Shown in pieces: positions 25,413-34,530 of a stretch of 64,000 bases of DNA (its first letter is position 1; every line of letters starts with the position of its first letter). The translations under genes were made by a program, and so were the position numbers. The notes under the pieces were generated by a model. That model saw only the letters and a list, made by a program, of their open reading frames with translations, was not told the origin of the DNA and did not search any database. The stretch comes from Solirubrobacterales bacterium 70-9 (GTDB lineage Bacteria > Pseudomonadota > Alphaproteobacteria > Acetobacterales > Acetobacteraceae). The stretch covers positions 1 through 64,000 of the forward strand of contig CAJCJG010000250.1 of the NCBI GenBank assembly GCA_903970625.1. The letters run 5' to 3'.

Positions 25413-26114
25413 ATGCTGAAAGCCACCGACCTGCACGCCTATTACGGTCGCGCCCACATCTTACAGGGCGTTTCGTTCGCGCTGGCGGCGGGCGAAGTGC
25501 TGGTCCTGCTCGGCCGCAACGGCGCCGGCAAGAGCACGGCCATGAAATCTCTCATTGGTTTGGTCCGCCCCCGCGCCGGCCGGATCGCGTTCGCCGGCCA
25601 TGAGGTCGCGGGCTGGGAACCGTACCGCATCGCCCGCCTCGGCCTCGGCTACGTCCCCGAGGAACGGCGGATATTCGCCGACCTATCCGTGGCCGAAAAC
25701 CTGGAAGTCGGCCGCCAGCCGGCCCGCGACGGCATCGAACCATGGACGGAAGACCGCCTGTTCGCCCTGTTCCCCAACCTCGGTCGCATGCGCACCCGCC
25801 CCGGCGGGCGGATGAGCGGCGGCGAGCAACAAATGCTGGCCATCGCCCGCACGCTCATGGGCAACCCGCGCGCCATACTGCTGGACGAACCCAGCGAGGG
25901 CCTGGCACCCATCATCGTCGAACAGATGGCCGCTGCGATTGTCGCGCTCAAAGCCGCCGGCGTAGCGGTGCTGCTGGCGGAGCAAAACTTCCACTTTGCT
26001 GCCAGCGTCGCCGACCGTGCCGTCGTCATCGAAAGCGGGCGCATCGCGTGGGCCGGCACGATGGCGGCCCTGTTAGCGGACGATGCCGCGCGACGGGCGC
26101 ATTTGCAGGTGTAG
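25413..26114 (+). CDS. ABC transporter ATP-binding protein, LivF type
   Basis: 233 residues from the ATG at 25413; an in-frame ATG at 25386 adds nine residues but would overlap the divergent UPF0280 start. All nucleotide-binding motifs are present: Walker A LGRNGAGKSTAMKSL, Q-loop region VPEERRIFADLSVAENL, signature MSGGEQQMLAIARTLM, Walker B AILLDEPSEGLAP, and a switch segment LLAEQNFHFA with Gln-Asn in place of the usual His, as in LivF. It would energise import of branched-chain amino acids or related acids, but no permease, LivG or binding-protein gene is in the window, so it is an orphan or works with distant subunits. Confidence 0.88.
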   Translation: MLKATDLHAYYGRAHILQGVSFALAAGEVLVLLGRNGAGKSTAMKSLIGLVRPRAGRIAFAGHEVAGWEPYRIARLGLGYVPEERRIFADLSVAENLEVGRQPARDGIEPWTEDRLFALFPNLGRMRTRPGGRMSGGEQQMLAIARTLMGNPRAILLDEPSEGLAPIIVEQMAAAIVALKAAGVAVLLAEQNFHFAASVADRAVVIESGRIAWAGTMAALLADDAARRAHLQV

Positions 26115-26180
26115 CTTGCCATGACCAGACAAGTGTCGGACCCTGTGGCCTGTTAAACGGATAACCGCACGGGTGGCGCG

Positions 26181-27602
26181 TTGGACGACAAGGTCTTTGC
26201 GGTCCAGCGCGATCCGAAGCTGCGCATCCTGATCCCGATGGTCGTCGCCATCGCGTTCCTGATGGAACAGCTTGACTCCACGATCATTGCCACCGCTATC
26301 CCCGACATGTCGCGCAGCCTGTCGGTCGCACCGGTGCAAATGAACCTCGCCGTGACGGCCTATGTCGTGACGCTCGCCGTGTTCATCCCGCTCAGCGGCT
26401 GGTTCGCCGACCGGTTTGGCGCGCGCCGCATCTTTATCTTTGCGCTGGGGTTGTTCACGGTCGGCTCGGCTCTGTGCGGCCTGTCCAACACGTTCGCGCA
26501 ACTGGTGGCCACCCGCATCCTCCAGGGCATCGGCGGCGCGATGATGACGCCGGTCGGCCGGCTGATCCTGCTGCGCAGCTTCCCGCGCAGCGAACTGGTG
26601 ACGGCCATGACCTACATGACGGTCCCGGCAATCATGGGACCGGTGATAGGCCCGCTGCTCGGCGGCGTGCTGACGACCTACGCCTCCTGGCGCTGGATCT
26701 TTTACGTCAACCTGCCATTCGGCGCCGCCGGCATCGCGCTCGCGCTGCGGTTCATGGAGGACACGCGCGGCGACGTCGCGATCCGCTTCGATTTCCCGGG
26801 CTTCCTGTTGGTCGGTACTGGCATTGCGCTGCTGCAATTCGGCATGGACAATATCGGTCGCCCGATCGTCTCCGTTCCCACCATCGTCGGCCTGTTGGCG
26901 GCCTCGGCGGTGCTGCTTTTGGCCTTCGCCCGCTACGCGAAACGGGTGGCCTCGCCGGCCGTCGATTTGTCGCTGTTCCGAGTACGAACTTTCTCCATCG
27001 GCGTGCTGGCCGGCGGCCTGTGCCGCATCGGGTTGAACGGCACGCCGTTCCTGCTGCCGCTGATGCTGCAAGTGGGCTTCGGGCTGAGCCCGGTCGTCTC
27101 CGGCTCGTTGGTCTTTCTGGGCAGCGGCGGCGCGCTGACGATCCGCGTGTTTATCAAGCCGCTGCTGCGGACGAGCGGCTTCCGGTTGCTGCTGATCGGC
27201 AGCGCAGTCGCGTCCACCGCCATCCTCATCGCCTTCGGCTGCATCGGCCCGGCCACGCCGCATTGGCTGATCGGCGGCATCGTCATCGTGTTCGGCGTGA
27301 TCCGCGCCACGCAATTCATCGCCTCCAACATGCTGTCTTACGCCGACACGCCGGACGGCAGGCTGAGCCAGGCCACCAGCCTGTTCGGCGCGGTACAGCA
27401 ACTGACGGTCAGTTTCGGCGTCTCCGTCAGCGCCATCCTCCTCGGCCTGCTGAGCGGCGGCGGCCGCACGCTGACCCCCGCGCACTTCCAGGACGTGTTC
27501 TGGCTGATGGCGCTGCTGCCGCTGGCGGCGCTGCCGGGTTTTTGGCGGCTGCGGCGTGAGGATGGGGCGCAGGTAAGCGGGTGGAGAAGGGGGGAGGGGT
27601 GA
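26181..27602 (+). CDS. MFS drug-efflux transporter, DHA2 (EmrB/QacA) family
   Basis: 473 residues from a TTG at 26181; the start is uncertain because no strong ribosome site is visible. It has about 13-14 membrane helices. Helix 1 holds AFLMEQLDSTIIATAIPDMSRSL, motif D1 of DHA2 transporters. GWFADRFGARRIFIFAL is motif A, and GPVIGPLLGGVLTTYASWRWIFYVNLPFG is motif C, the antiporter motif. Predicted to be a proton-coupled exporter of toxic compounds in the inner membrane. It stands alone between the livF-like gene and the convergent methyltransferase-glycosyltransferase gene. Confidence 0.92.
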   Translation: MDDKVFAVQRDPKLRILIPMVVAIAFLMEQLDSTIIATAIPDMSRSLSVAPVQMNLAVTAYVVTLAVFIPLSGWFADRFGARRIFIFALGLFTVGSALCGLSNTFAQLVATRILQGIGGAMMTPVGRLILLRSFPRSELVTAMTYMTVPAIMGPVIGPLLGGVLTTYASWRWIFYVNLPFGAAGIALALRFMEDTRGDVAIRFDFPGFLLVGTGIALLQFGMDNIGRPIVSVPTIVGLLAASAVLLLAFARYAKRVASPAVDLSLFRVRTFSIGVLAGGLCRIGLNGTPFLLPLMLQVGFGLSPVVSGSLVFLGSGGALTIRVFIKPLLRTSGFRLLLIGSAVASTAILIAFGCIGPATPHWLIGGIVIVFGVIRATQFIASNMLSYADTPDGRLSQATSLFGAVQQLTVSFGVSVSAILLGLLSGGGRTLTPAHFQDVFWLMALLPLAALPGFWRLRREDGAQVSGWRRGEG

Positions 27603-27716
27603 GTGGGATTAGGATGAACATAATACAAAGACGACACCGGTAGTATGTATGATGGGCGGCGTGTTTTGAATGACACGAATAGCCTATACCGTTCGATACC
27701 TAAAATCCAGTGATGT

Positions 27717-29411
27717 TTAAATCTCAGGAACTCTTCGTGATAGAGATTCTCTTAATAGATCACGACGTTCCCAAAGCGAACGATACCAACTAGCCCTTTG
27801 CGACAGTTGATATTCGAGCATTCTCGTCTCTATAACGTAGTTGCGCGCAGCATCCGCAACGGTGCGCCCCCATTCATGATCATCGACCAGTCGGACCAAG
27901 TGCCTTTCCAAATCATCTGGGGTATCAAATAAGAGTCCTGTGCGACCATCCTCAATCACGTCCGAATAGACAACAGAACCCGCCAAGGCGACTACCCGAT
28001 GGGCGGCGGCTTCGATATATTTCAAATCTGACTTGCAGGCATTAAACGGTGTCCGCAACAAAGGCATAAATGAGATCTCAGACATGGACAAGATGTTTTG
28101 ATATACGCGATAGTCGCAAAGGGGCGTGAAATTCTTTTGCTCAGTTTGAAGCGAATCAAAAAAAACTCGGTCATTGACGACTTCAAATCGGATTCGTTTC
28201 CCAAACCGCTTGGCAATCGCATTTAGTACGCTCATGTAGGGCGGCCAGTCCTTGTCACGATTCAGCCCGGCAAAAAACAGCGTTACGCAGTCCGGATCAA
28301 TGAAATTTCGCACTGTCGGCAAAACTGCGATTGCGTTGCGGAAAATTCCGACTTCCGGATTGTGTCGGGATAGTACAGAAGCAAGCGCGCTAGTCGTCGT
28401 CTGAACTGCGTGGACCGCTCGGAAGTTCTGTATATCGGGCCGCTGTAGGACCGGAATATAGTCCGGATGATCATCAAACTCGCAAACTACCAGCCATCCT
28501 TCTCTTATCAATTCCCTGACCCGGCCCAATCCCTGATTTCCGGCCAACAATGGACGATGCAGGATAAATATTTTTCGGTCTTCTACGCGCAAAGATGGCG
28601 GATCTCCATTCGACACCACTATTGCTAAAAGACTGGGGTCCGCCCTGAGAGCTTGCATGGGTTCGACCACGCGCACCTCGCTCACGCCCCCCACAGGCGT
28701 CAGCATCGTGGAGACCACGGCCAGTGGTGCCGTCACGGGCTGGCGGCGTGCCCGCCAAATATGGTGCGTCGGCGCGATACGTCGCGCATATGCAACCAAA
28801 TCAATACCCATTTCTGTGAGCATTGGAGCAACGCGGTCAAGAAAAATGTCAGTGAGTTCAAAGTCAGACCCGTACGGAATCGAATCAACCACGAAAAGGC
28901 CAATTCGCGACAATGCGCCTCGAATTTGATCTTCCACCAAGAAGTTTGCCTGCCCCCGCTCAGCGAACCCCTCATTCGCGTCTGCCAAGGCTCCCTTCAA
29001 GCGTCCTTCTACGATGCTCCAATGATCCATATTCGGAACACACATTATGATGGAACCGTCTTCAGTCAGAAACTCCATATGACTCTCAAGAATTTGCCAA
29101 GGTGCCAGCGTTTGCGTGAACGCGGGACCATAGACAATACAATCTACGGCAGATTTAGCGATGTCTGCACCAAATGGTGTTGGATTTTCATCCAGGTCAG
29201 CGAAATAAACCGAATCCAATCTTGTTTTTGCGAGCTGTACGGCATCCTCGTCATCCTCAATTCCGATGATTGTGGCCTTCGGGTTCCGGCGCTTGTACTC
29301 CTCGCCGAGCACTCCCGCACCGCATCCGACATGTAAAATAAGACGAGAAGCACTGGGGATTCGGTAAATCAAATCAAAATTGAAAATATCACAGTAACTC
29401 ATTCTACTCAC
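27717..29411 (-). CDS. Fused SAM methyltransferase - glycosyltransferase
   Basis: 564 residues with two domains. Residues ~20-190 are a class I methyltransferase: motif I LILHVGCGAGVLGEEYKRR, IIGIEDDEDAVQLAK, then LTEDGSIIMCVPNMDHWS as in UbiG/WbdD-like sugar-modifying enzymes. Residues ~225-540 form a GT-B glycosyltransferase related to families 1/4: AVVSTMLTPVGGVSEVRVVEPMQALR, VVCEFDDHPDYIPV, VTLFFAGLNRDKDW, IEAAAHRVVALAGSVVYSDVIEDGRTGLLF (nucleotide-sugar E-x-x-A region). GC content is visibly lower than flanking genes. It lies beside ugd and the flagellar fliJ/fliI genes, suggesting glycosylation of flagellin or a surface polysaccharide. The acceptor is unknown. Confidence 0.82.
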   Translation of the reverse strand: MSRMSYCDIFNFDLIYRIPSASRLILHVGCGAGVLGEEYKRRNPKATIIGIEDDEDAVQLAKTRLDSVYFADLDENPTPFGADIAKSAVDCIVYGPAFTQTLAPWQILESHMEFLTEDGSIIMCVPNMDHWSIVEGRLKGALADANEGFAERGQANFLVEDQIRGALSRIGLFVVDSIPYGSDFELTDIFLDRVAPMLTEMGIDLVAYARRIAPTHHIWRARRQPVTAPLAVVSTMLTPVGGVSEVRVVEPMQALRADPSLLAIVVSNGDPPSLRVEDRKIFILHRPLLAGNQGLGRVRELIREGWLVVCEFDDHPDYIPVLQRPDIQNFRAVHAVQTTTSALASVLSRHNPEVGIFRNAIAVLPTVRNFIDPDCVTLFFAGLNRDKDWPPYMSVLNAIAKRFGKRIRFEVVNDRVFFDSLQTEQKNFTPLCDYRVYQNILSMSEISFMPLLRTPFNACKSDLKYIEAAAHRVVALAGSVVYSDVIEDGRTGLLFDTPDDLERHLVRLVDDHEWGRTVADAARNYVIETRMLEYQLSQRASWYRSLWERRDLLRESLSRRVPEI

Positions 29412-29462
29412 GAGAACCTAATTCCTCGCTAAACAATTCATCAGCAGTTCCGGATCGGCAAT

Positions 29463-30785
29463 TTAATTGCGCACGGACTCCGGACGTCCGATTCCGACAT
29501 AGGTAAAGCCCTCGGCGCGCATGGCGCTAGGATCGAAGATGTTGCGCAGATCAACAATCACCTTGCCAGCCATGACGTCACGCAGGAACCCGGGAGAAAT
29601 GGCGCGAAATTCATTCCATTCCGTTATAACAACAAGACAATCAGCGTCTTTTGCCACTTCATGGACGTTGCAGCAGTAAGTCACGGAGGCAGGAAGCATC
29701 GGCCGTGCCTGATCCATCCCTTGCGGATCGAAAGCTTTTACGTTGGCTCCGAGATCCACGAGCCTCGTGATGATCGGAATTGACGCCGCCTCACGCATGT
29801 CGTCGGTTTCGGGCTTGAAGGTCAGGCCCAGCACGCCGATCGACAGATCTCTCACATTCCCGCTGCAGGCTGCGACGATCCGGTCGGCCATTTGGGCCTT
29901 GCGCGTGTCGTTCACGTCTACCAGCGTTTCGACCAAGCGGCTGGGTGCGCCTGCGTCTCGCGCGATACGAACGAGCGCGAGGGTATCCTTGGGAAAACAA
30001 GATCCCCCGAAGCCCGGGCCGGGATGCAGGAACTTGCGTCCAATCCGCCCGTCCAGTCCGACGCCGCGGGCCACGTCATGCACATCCGCTCCAACCCGCT
30101 CGCAGACGTCCGCGATCTCGTTGATGAACGTAATCTTGAGTGCCAAAAACGCATTGGCGGCATATTTTGTGAGTTCGGCAGCCTCGAGTCCGGTGAAGAC
30201 AATTGGTGTTTCAATCAGGAACAGGGGCCGATAGAGCCGTTGCAAAACTTCGCGGGCGCGTTCGCTGTCCGCACCGATAACCACACGGTCCGGCCGCATA
30301 AAGTCGCCGATCGCGTTGCCTTCCCGTAGAAATTCAGGATTGGAAGCAACGTCGACCTCCACGGTCGGTCGCTGTTGCTTGAGTATCTCCGCAATGCGGC
30401 GACCGGTGCCGACTGGCACCGTCGATTTCGTGACGATGACAGTGTAGCTATCAATTGCCGCCGCTATTTGCTCGACCGCCGCATAGACGTACGTCAGGTC
30501 GGCGTGTCCATCGCCACGTCGCGTCGGTGTTCCAACGGCGATGAAGACAGCTTCGGCACCTCTGACAGCCGCCCCGATGTCGTTTCCGAACGTCAGCCGC
30601 CCCGCCGCGACGTTGGACGTAACCAGCTTCTCCAACCCAGGTTCATAGATCGGCATGCGCCCCTCGCGGAGAGCAGAAAGCCGTGCCGGGTCTGCCTCGA
30701 CGACCGCAACCGAGACGCCGAATTCCGCAAAGCAGGCCCCCGACACAAGGCCGACATATCCACCGCCTATCATGGCGACCCGCAT
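29463..30785 (-). CDS. ugd: UDP-glucose 6-dehydrogenase
   Basis: 440 residues from the ATG at 30785, preceded by GAGAGGAACAATACC. NAD-binding MRVAMIGGGYVGLVSGACFAEFG, then STVPVGTGRRI, SNPEFLREGNAIGDFMRPDRVVIG, the catalytic-Cys motif GFGGSCFPKD (Cys263) and C-terminal LTFKPETDDMREA. It oxidises UDP-glucose to UDP-glucuronate in two NAD-dependent steps, supplying sugar nucleotides for exopolysaccharide or glycan synthesis. It is 51 bp upstream of the methyltransferase-glycosyltransferase fusion on the same strand, a likely shared operon. Confidence 0.96.
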   Translation of the reverse strand: MRVAMIGGGYVGLVSGACFAEFGVSVAVVEADPARLSALREGRMPIYEPGLEKLVTSNVAAGRLTFGNDIGAAVRGAEAVFIAVGTPTRRGDGHADLTYVYAAVEQIAAAIDSYTVIVTKSTVPVGTGRRIAEILKQQRPTVEVDVASNPEFLREGNAIGDFMRPDRVVIGADSERAREVLQRLYRPLFLIETPIVFTGLEAAELTKYAANAFLALKITFINEIADVCERVGADVHDVARGVGLDGRIGRKFLHPGPGFGGSCFPKDTLALVRIARDAGAPSRLVETLVDVNDTRKAQMADRIVAACSGNVRDLSIGVLGLTFKPETDDMREAASIPIITRLVDLGANVKAFDPQGMDQARPMLPASVTYCCNVHEVAKDADCLVVITEWNEFRAISPGFLRDVMAGKVIVDLRNIFDPSAMRAEGFTYVGIGRPESVRN

Positions 30786-30887
30786 GGTATTGTTCCTCTC
30801 TCGACCTCGCAGCCAACCCAATCATGCATTAGCATATAGTCTGGTCGCGCGTATCGAGGGCGTGCGTCAAGCCCCGGCCGGAGCGGG

Positions 30888-31328
30888 CTAAGGTGCCGCC
30901 GGCTTGTTCCTCTCGGAACGACCTGAGATCTGCTCGTTGAGAGCAGCCTGAGCGTGTCGCTCGCTCAATGCGCGCGCCTCCGCTTGCCTGGCGCTAAGGA
31001 TGCGCTCAACGACCGCCTCGGCGGCCCGAGCCGCCCCGAGATCAGCTCTGGCCCGTGCCGTTGAAGCTGCTGCCACCCGATGGCGCTCCATAGCCACGCC
31101 TTGCATATGCCGGGCTTTCGGCAACCACGCGGCAAGCGCCTCAACCGCGTGGTCGTCGGCGCTGGGCTCGGACGCCGCGACAATTGCCTGCTGAATCTCC
31201 CTTGCTGCATCCGCCTCAGCGATAGACGCATCATGTTCGGCTGCCAGTGCGGCCACCAGTGCCGCCTTGGCTTGGTCGAGCGACATCCGCCGAACTTTCA
31301 GGAGGCTGAGGAGAGGGGACTTGGACAT
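30888..31328 (-). CDS. FliJ-like flagellar export chaperone
   Basis: 146 residues, almost entirely alpha-helical and Ala/Glu/Arg-rich: SPLLSLLKVRRMSLDQAKAALVAALAAEHDA, a long central coiled coil, and LSARQAEARALSERHAQAALNEQI. Length, coiled-coil character and a 31-bp overlap with the end of fliI identify it as FliJ-like, the stalk-type partner that enters the FliI hexamer. FliJ sequences diverge strongly, so the position is the best evidence. Confidence 0.72.
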   Translation of the reverse strand: MSKSPLLSLLKVRRMSLDQAKAALVAALAAEHDASIAEADAAREIQQAIVAASEPSADDHAVEALAAWLPKARHMQGVAMERHRVAAASTARARADLGAARAAEAVVERILSARQAEARALSERHAQAALNEQISGRSERNKPAAP

Positions 31329-32698
31329 GGATCACCTTGTTGCATGGCCAGTTTGAGTTGCACAAAAGAGGCAGTCAGATCGGGACATACGTGACGATCT
31401 TGTTGCAAAACTGCCTCGATCCTGGGCGCCAGGGCGAGCGCTGCATCGACACCGGGGTCGGCCCCGGGGCGATAAGCACCAAGCCGAACAAGATCGGCAA
31501 CATCCCTGTAGGTTGCCATGATTTGTCGCGCCTCTAACGCCAAGCCATTTTCAGATGGTATGTTGCAGGCTGGCACCGTCCGCGAGAGCGACCGAAGAAT
31601 GTCCACTGCTGGGAAGCGGCCGCGCTCCGCGATTTGGCGGTCGAGGATGACATGGCCGTCTAGAAGCCCGCGGACGCTGTCGGCGACCGGCTCGTTCAAG
31701 TCATCTCCCTCGACCAGTACAGTGAAGAAGGCCGTAATATGGCCGCTCGGTTGCAAACCCGGCCCCGCCCGTTCCAGCAACTGCGGCAGATCCGCGAACA
31801 CGCTGGGCGGATACCCGCGGCTTGCCGGGGGTTCGCCGGCCGCGAGTGCGATTTCCCGCAGGGCCTGACAGAAGCGTGTGATGCTGTCCATCACGAGGAG
31901 TACTTCCTTTCCGCAATCACGAAAGTGTTCCGCTATGGTCATCGCGGCATAGGCGGCCTCTCGACGCATCAATGGACTGGCGTCCGAGGTTGCTACGACA
32001 ACGACCGATTTTGCGGCGCCCACGGGGCCAAGTTCATCCTCAAGGAACTCCCGAACTTCCCGTCCACGCTCTCCCACCAGCGCGACGACACTCACGTCGC
32101 AGGCAGCATTGCGCGCGAGCATGGCAAGCAGTGACGACTTACCGACGCCCGATCCGGCGAACAGGCCAAGACGCTGGCCATGACGACATGTGACAAAGAG
32201 GTCCAGTGCTCTGACCCCCAAGCTGATCCGATCACCCAGACGTGCCCTTTGCGTCGCCTCGGGTGGCGTAGCCCGGACCGGACGAGACTGACGTCCGGCG
32301 CGCGCGAGCGGAGGTCCGCCGTCAAGGGGGCGGCCTAGCGGGTCCACAACCCGACCAATCCAGTCGTCCGACACGTCAAGACCCGAGGAGAAGCTATTGA
32401 TTGGTGCGGAGACCGTGACGCCAAGTCCCAACCCGTCGGGAGAGCAAAAGAACATCGTGTGAACGACGTCGCCGCCAACGGCGACAATTTCCGCCATCGC
32501 AGACATGCCCTGTCGCGTATGAACGGTCAGGCGGTCTCCGAGGGAAAGATGGGGCGCCAGTCCGAGAACGTCGCCACTGTGCCTCGAGGCGGAAGCTAGA
32601 CGTCCCTCCCAATGAGCCGGTGTCAACGCCTCGACGGCGGCTGCCGCCGCGTTAACGCGCGAGGCGAGAGTGCTCGCTTTCGTCAAAAATTGCTCCAC
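31298..32698 (-). CDS. fliI: Flagellum-specific ATPase FliI
   Basis: About 466 residues if the GTG at 32698 is used; no strong ribosome site is visible and the frame is open further upstream, so the start is uncertain. F1-beta-like ATPase: DDWIGRVVDPLGRPLDGGPPL, Walker A GLFAGSGVGKSSLLAML, ALVGERGREVREFLEDELG, Walker B EVLLVMDSITRFCQALREIALAAGEPPASRGYPPSVF, then VEGDDLNEPVADSVRGLLDGHVILDR. These are FliI/YscN hallmarks, and the GERGREVREF motif excludes Rho and ATP synthase. It powers export of flagellar subunits together with the overlapping FliJ-like protein. It diverges from ctrA with about 110 bp between starts. Confidence 0.93.
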   Translation of the reverse strand: MEQFLTKASTLASRVNAAAAAVEALTPAHWEGRLASASRHSGDVLGLAPHLSLGDRLTVHTRQGMSAMAEIVAVGGDVVHTMFFCSPDGLGLGVTVSAPINSFSSGLDVSDDWIGRVVDPLGRPLDGGPPLARAGRQSRPVRATPPEATQRARLGDRISLGVRALDLFVTCRHGQRLGLFAGSGVGKSSLLAMLARNAACDVSVVALVGERGREVREFLEDELGPVGAAKSVVVVATSDASPLMRREAAYAAMTIAEHFRDCGKEVLLVMDSITRFCQALREIALAAGEPPASRGYPPSVFADLPQLLERAGPGLQPSGHITAFFTVLVEGDDLNEPVADSVRGLLDGHVILDRQIAERGRFPAVDILRSLSRTVPACNIPSENGLALEARQIMATYRDVADLVRLGAYRPGADPGVDAALALAPRIEAVLQQDRHVCPDLTASFVQLKLAMQQGDPCPSPLSSAS

Positions 32699-32811
32699 AG
32701 GCCAATTTTGATCCGAACGACGGTTTGATGCTCGATAATTGGTGAAAAATCTGTGGATTTTCAGATTCGATGGTGATACATGACAACCTATGGTGGTAGA
32801 TGGGGCGGCCA

Positions 32812-33546
32812 ATGCGGGTACTTCTGGTTGAAGATGACGTTACCGCAGCACGCGGTATAGCTCTGATGCTGAAATCGGGTGGAGCGGTGGTCGATACAGC
32901 CGATACCGGCGAAGAGGCGCTCGAGCTTGTACGCCACTATGACTACGATATTGTCGTACTGGATTTAATGCTGCCGGATATGGAGGGTTACGACGTTGTA
33001 CGTCGCATGCGCGCTAGCCGAATAGATGTACCAGTATTGATTCTGTCCGGACTTTCCCGCCCGCAAGCCAAGGTCAAAGGGCTCGGCGTTGGGGCTGATG
33101 ATTTTATGACAAAGCCGTTCGACAAGGCGGAACTGTTAGCCAGAATGCAGGCGGTCGTCAGGCGTAGCAAGGGATTTAGCCAACCCATTTTAGTGATTGG
33201 TTCTTTGCGCCTCAACCTGGACAGCCGAGAAGTGAAAGTTAGTGGTGTCACGGTTCATCTTACCGGCAAGGAATACGCCATTCTTGAGCTATTAGTCCTT
33301 CGAAAGGGCATGGTATTGACCAAGGAGGCATTCTTGAATCATCTGTATGGTGGTATGGACGAACCAGAGATGAAGATTATTGATGTTTTTATATGCAAAC
33401 TTCGTAAAAAACTTGCCGCAGCAGGCGCCGACGGGTTGATCGGGACAGTCTGGGGGCGTGGCTATACGATGCGTGACGTTGCTGCTGAACGTCCTTCGGT
33501 CGAAGCAGTTCCGTCGATGGGCGAGCGATCCCTAACCGCCGCGTAG
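32812..33546 (+). CDS. ctrA: Cell-cycle response regulator CtrA
   Basis: 244 residues. Receiver domain [20 protein letters not shown] with phospho-acceptor Asp51 ([18 protein letters not shown]) and Lys at [16 protein letters not shown]. The OmpR-type winged-helix domain follows ([70 protein letters not shown]), the near-invariant CtrA signature of alphaproteobacteria. In Caulobacter CtrA controls cell-cycle genes and in most relatives flagellar genes, which fits its position divergent from fliI. I searched the intergenic region for the TTAA-N7-TTAA box and did not find one. Confidence 0.96.
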   Translation: MRVLLVEDDVTAARGIALMLKSGGAVVDTADTGEEALELVRHYDYDIVVLDLMLPDMEGYDVVRRMRASRIDVPVLILSGLSRPQAKVKGLGVGADDFMTKPFDKAELLARMQAVVRRSKGFSQPILVIGSLRLNLDSREVKVSGVTVHLTGKEYAILELLVLRKGMVLTKEAFLNHLYGGMDEPEMKIIDVFICKLRKKLAAAGADGLIGTVWGRGYTMRDVAAERPSVEAVPSMGERSLTAA

Positions 33547-33852
33547 ACCAGATGCTTCCCTGATATAAGGTCGACCCATTCCGTACGATGGACCGAACCG
33601 CCCTGCCAGAGGCCCGTTCGTGGCGTAGGCCTGTAGTCGTTTTGTAAAGACCATTCTGACCGTGGTCTGTCTCCGAAGCAGTTTGGGCTGCGTTTTTTGA
33701 TTGAATTGGTTTGGTCCACCCTGATCGGCGTTCGTCGCGACGCGAACACGCTTTCCCTCGACGTCCTTCTTGACGGATCGGCGGCTCCGGTAGACGTATA
33801 TGGGGAACAGGCCGTGCCCGCGCGGCAGGGGAAAAAGGGCCGGAACGCTGCC
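33547..33852. other. Intergenic region between ctrA and deoC, no gene seen
   Basis: 306 bp with mixed composition. It contains a short T-rich tract near 33693-33700 and a small dyad (GTTCG / CGAAC) around 33730-33747, but no convincing terminator, RNA gene or start-site signal. Minus-strand frames here run antisense into deoC and look non-coding. It presumably holds the promoter of the deoC operon. Confidence 0.4.
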
Positions 33853-34530
33853 ATGACTGCTACTCCTATCGTGCGTCCGGCCGACCTCGCCGCGCTGATC
33901 GACCATACCATTCTCAAACCTGAGACTACCGCCGATCAGGTGCGGCGCTATTGCGCAGATGCGATTGACCACCGGCTGTTCGCGGTCTGCGTCAATCCGG
34001 TGTTCGTGCCGGTGGTCGCCAAGGCGCTCGCCCAATCTCGAGTTGCGACCTGCTCCGTCGTCGGCTTCCCGTTCGGCGCGGTCGCGACGGCGAGCAAGGT
34101 GGCCGAGGCCGAACGGGCCGTCGGGGAAGGCGCCGGAGAGATCGACATGGTGATCCATATCGGCGGGTTGAAAGCAGGCGACTATGATTCGGTACGCGCG
34201 GACATCGCGGCAGTCAAGAAGGCCTGTGGCAAGGCGCTGCTGAAGGTGATCATCGAAACATGCTTTCTGACCAACGATGAAAAGCGCGTGGCCTGCGTGC
34301 TGTCGAATGAAGCGGGCGCCGACTTTGTGAAGACCTCCACGGGATTCGCTAGCGGTGGGGCGACGGTCGCCGACATAACATTGATGCGCGAAACGGTTGG
34401 CCCCGAAATGGGCGTTAAGGCTTCGGGCGGCGTGCGCGACTTTGCGGCGGCGCTGGCGATGGTGCAGGCGGGCGCCAACCGCATCGGTACCAGCAACGGC
34501 GTCGGCATCGTGACCTCGGTGGTGCTATGA
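33853..34530 (+). CDS. deoC: Deoxyribose-phosphate aldolase
   Basis: 225 residues from the ATG at 33853. A TIM-barrel class I aldolase: AALIDHTILKPETT, FAVCVNPVFVPV, SVVGFPFGA, EIDMVIHIGGLKAGDY, LLKVIIETCFLT, the Schiff-base Lys160 in GADFVKTSTGF, and VKASGGVRDF with the second Lys. It cleaves 2-deoxyribose-5-phosphate to glyceraldehyde-3-phosphate and acetaldehyde. It heads a four-gene operon with ATGA overlaps. Confidence 0.96.
   Translation: MTATPIVRPADLAALIDHTILKPETTADQVRRYCADAIDHRLFAVCVNPVFVPVVAKALAQSRVATCSVVGFPFGAVATASKVAEAERAVGEGAGEIDMVIHIGGLKAGDYDSVRADIAAVKKACGKALLKVIIETCFLTNDEKRVACVLSNEAGADFVKTSTGFASGGATVADITLMRETVGPEMGVKASGGVRDFAAALAMVQAGANRIGTSNGVGIVTSVVL

Noticed and set aside
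26073-27485. Long minus-strand frame opposite the MFS transporter
   Set aside because: Composition is dominated by Asp, Gln, His and Arg with no domain; the opposite strand encodes an obvious 13-14-helix transporter.
32699-32811. CtrA-binding site in the fliI-ctrA intergenic region
   Set aside because: No TTAA-N7-TTAA pair is present in the interval.
33532-34158. Minus-strand frame over the ctrA-deoC gap
   Set aside because: More than half is antisense to deoC, and the part in the gap has no start signal or known motif.
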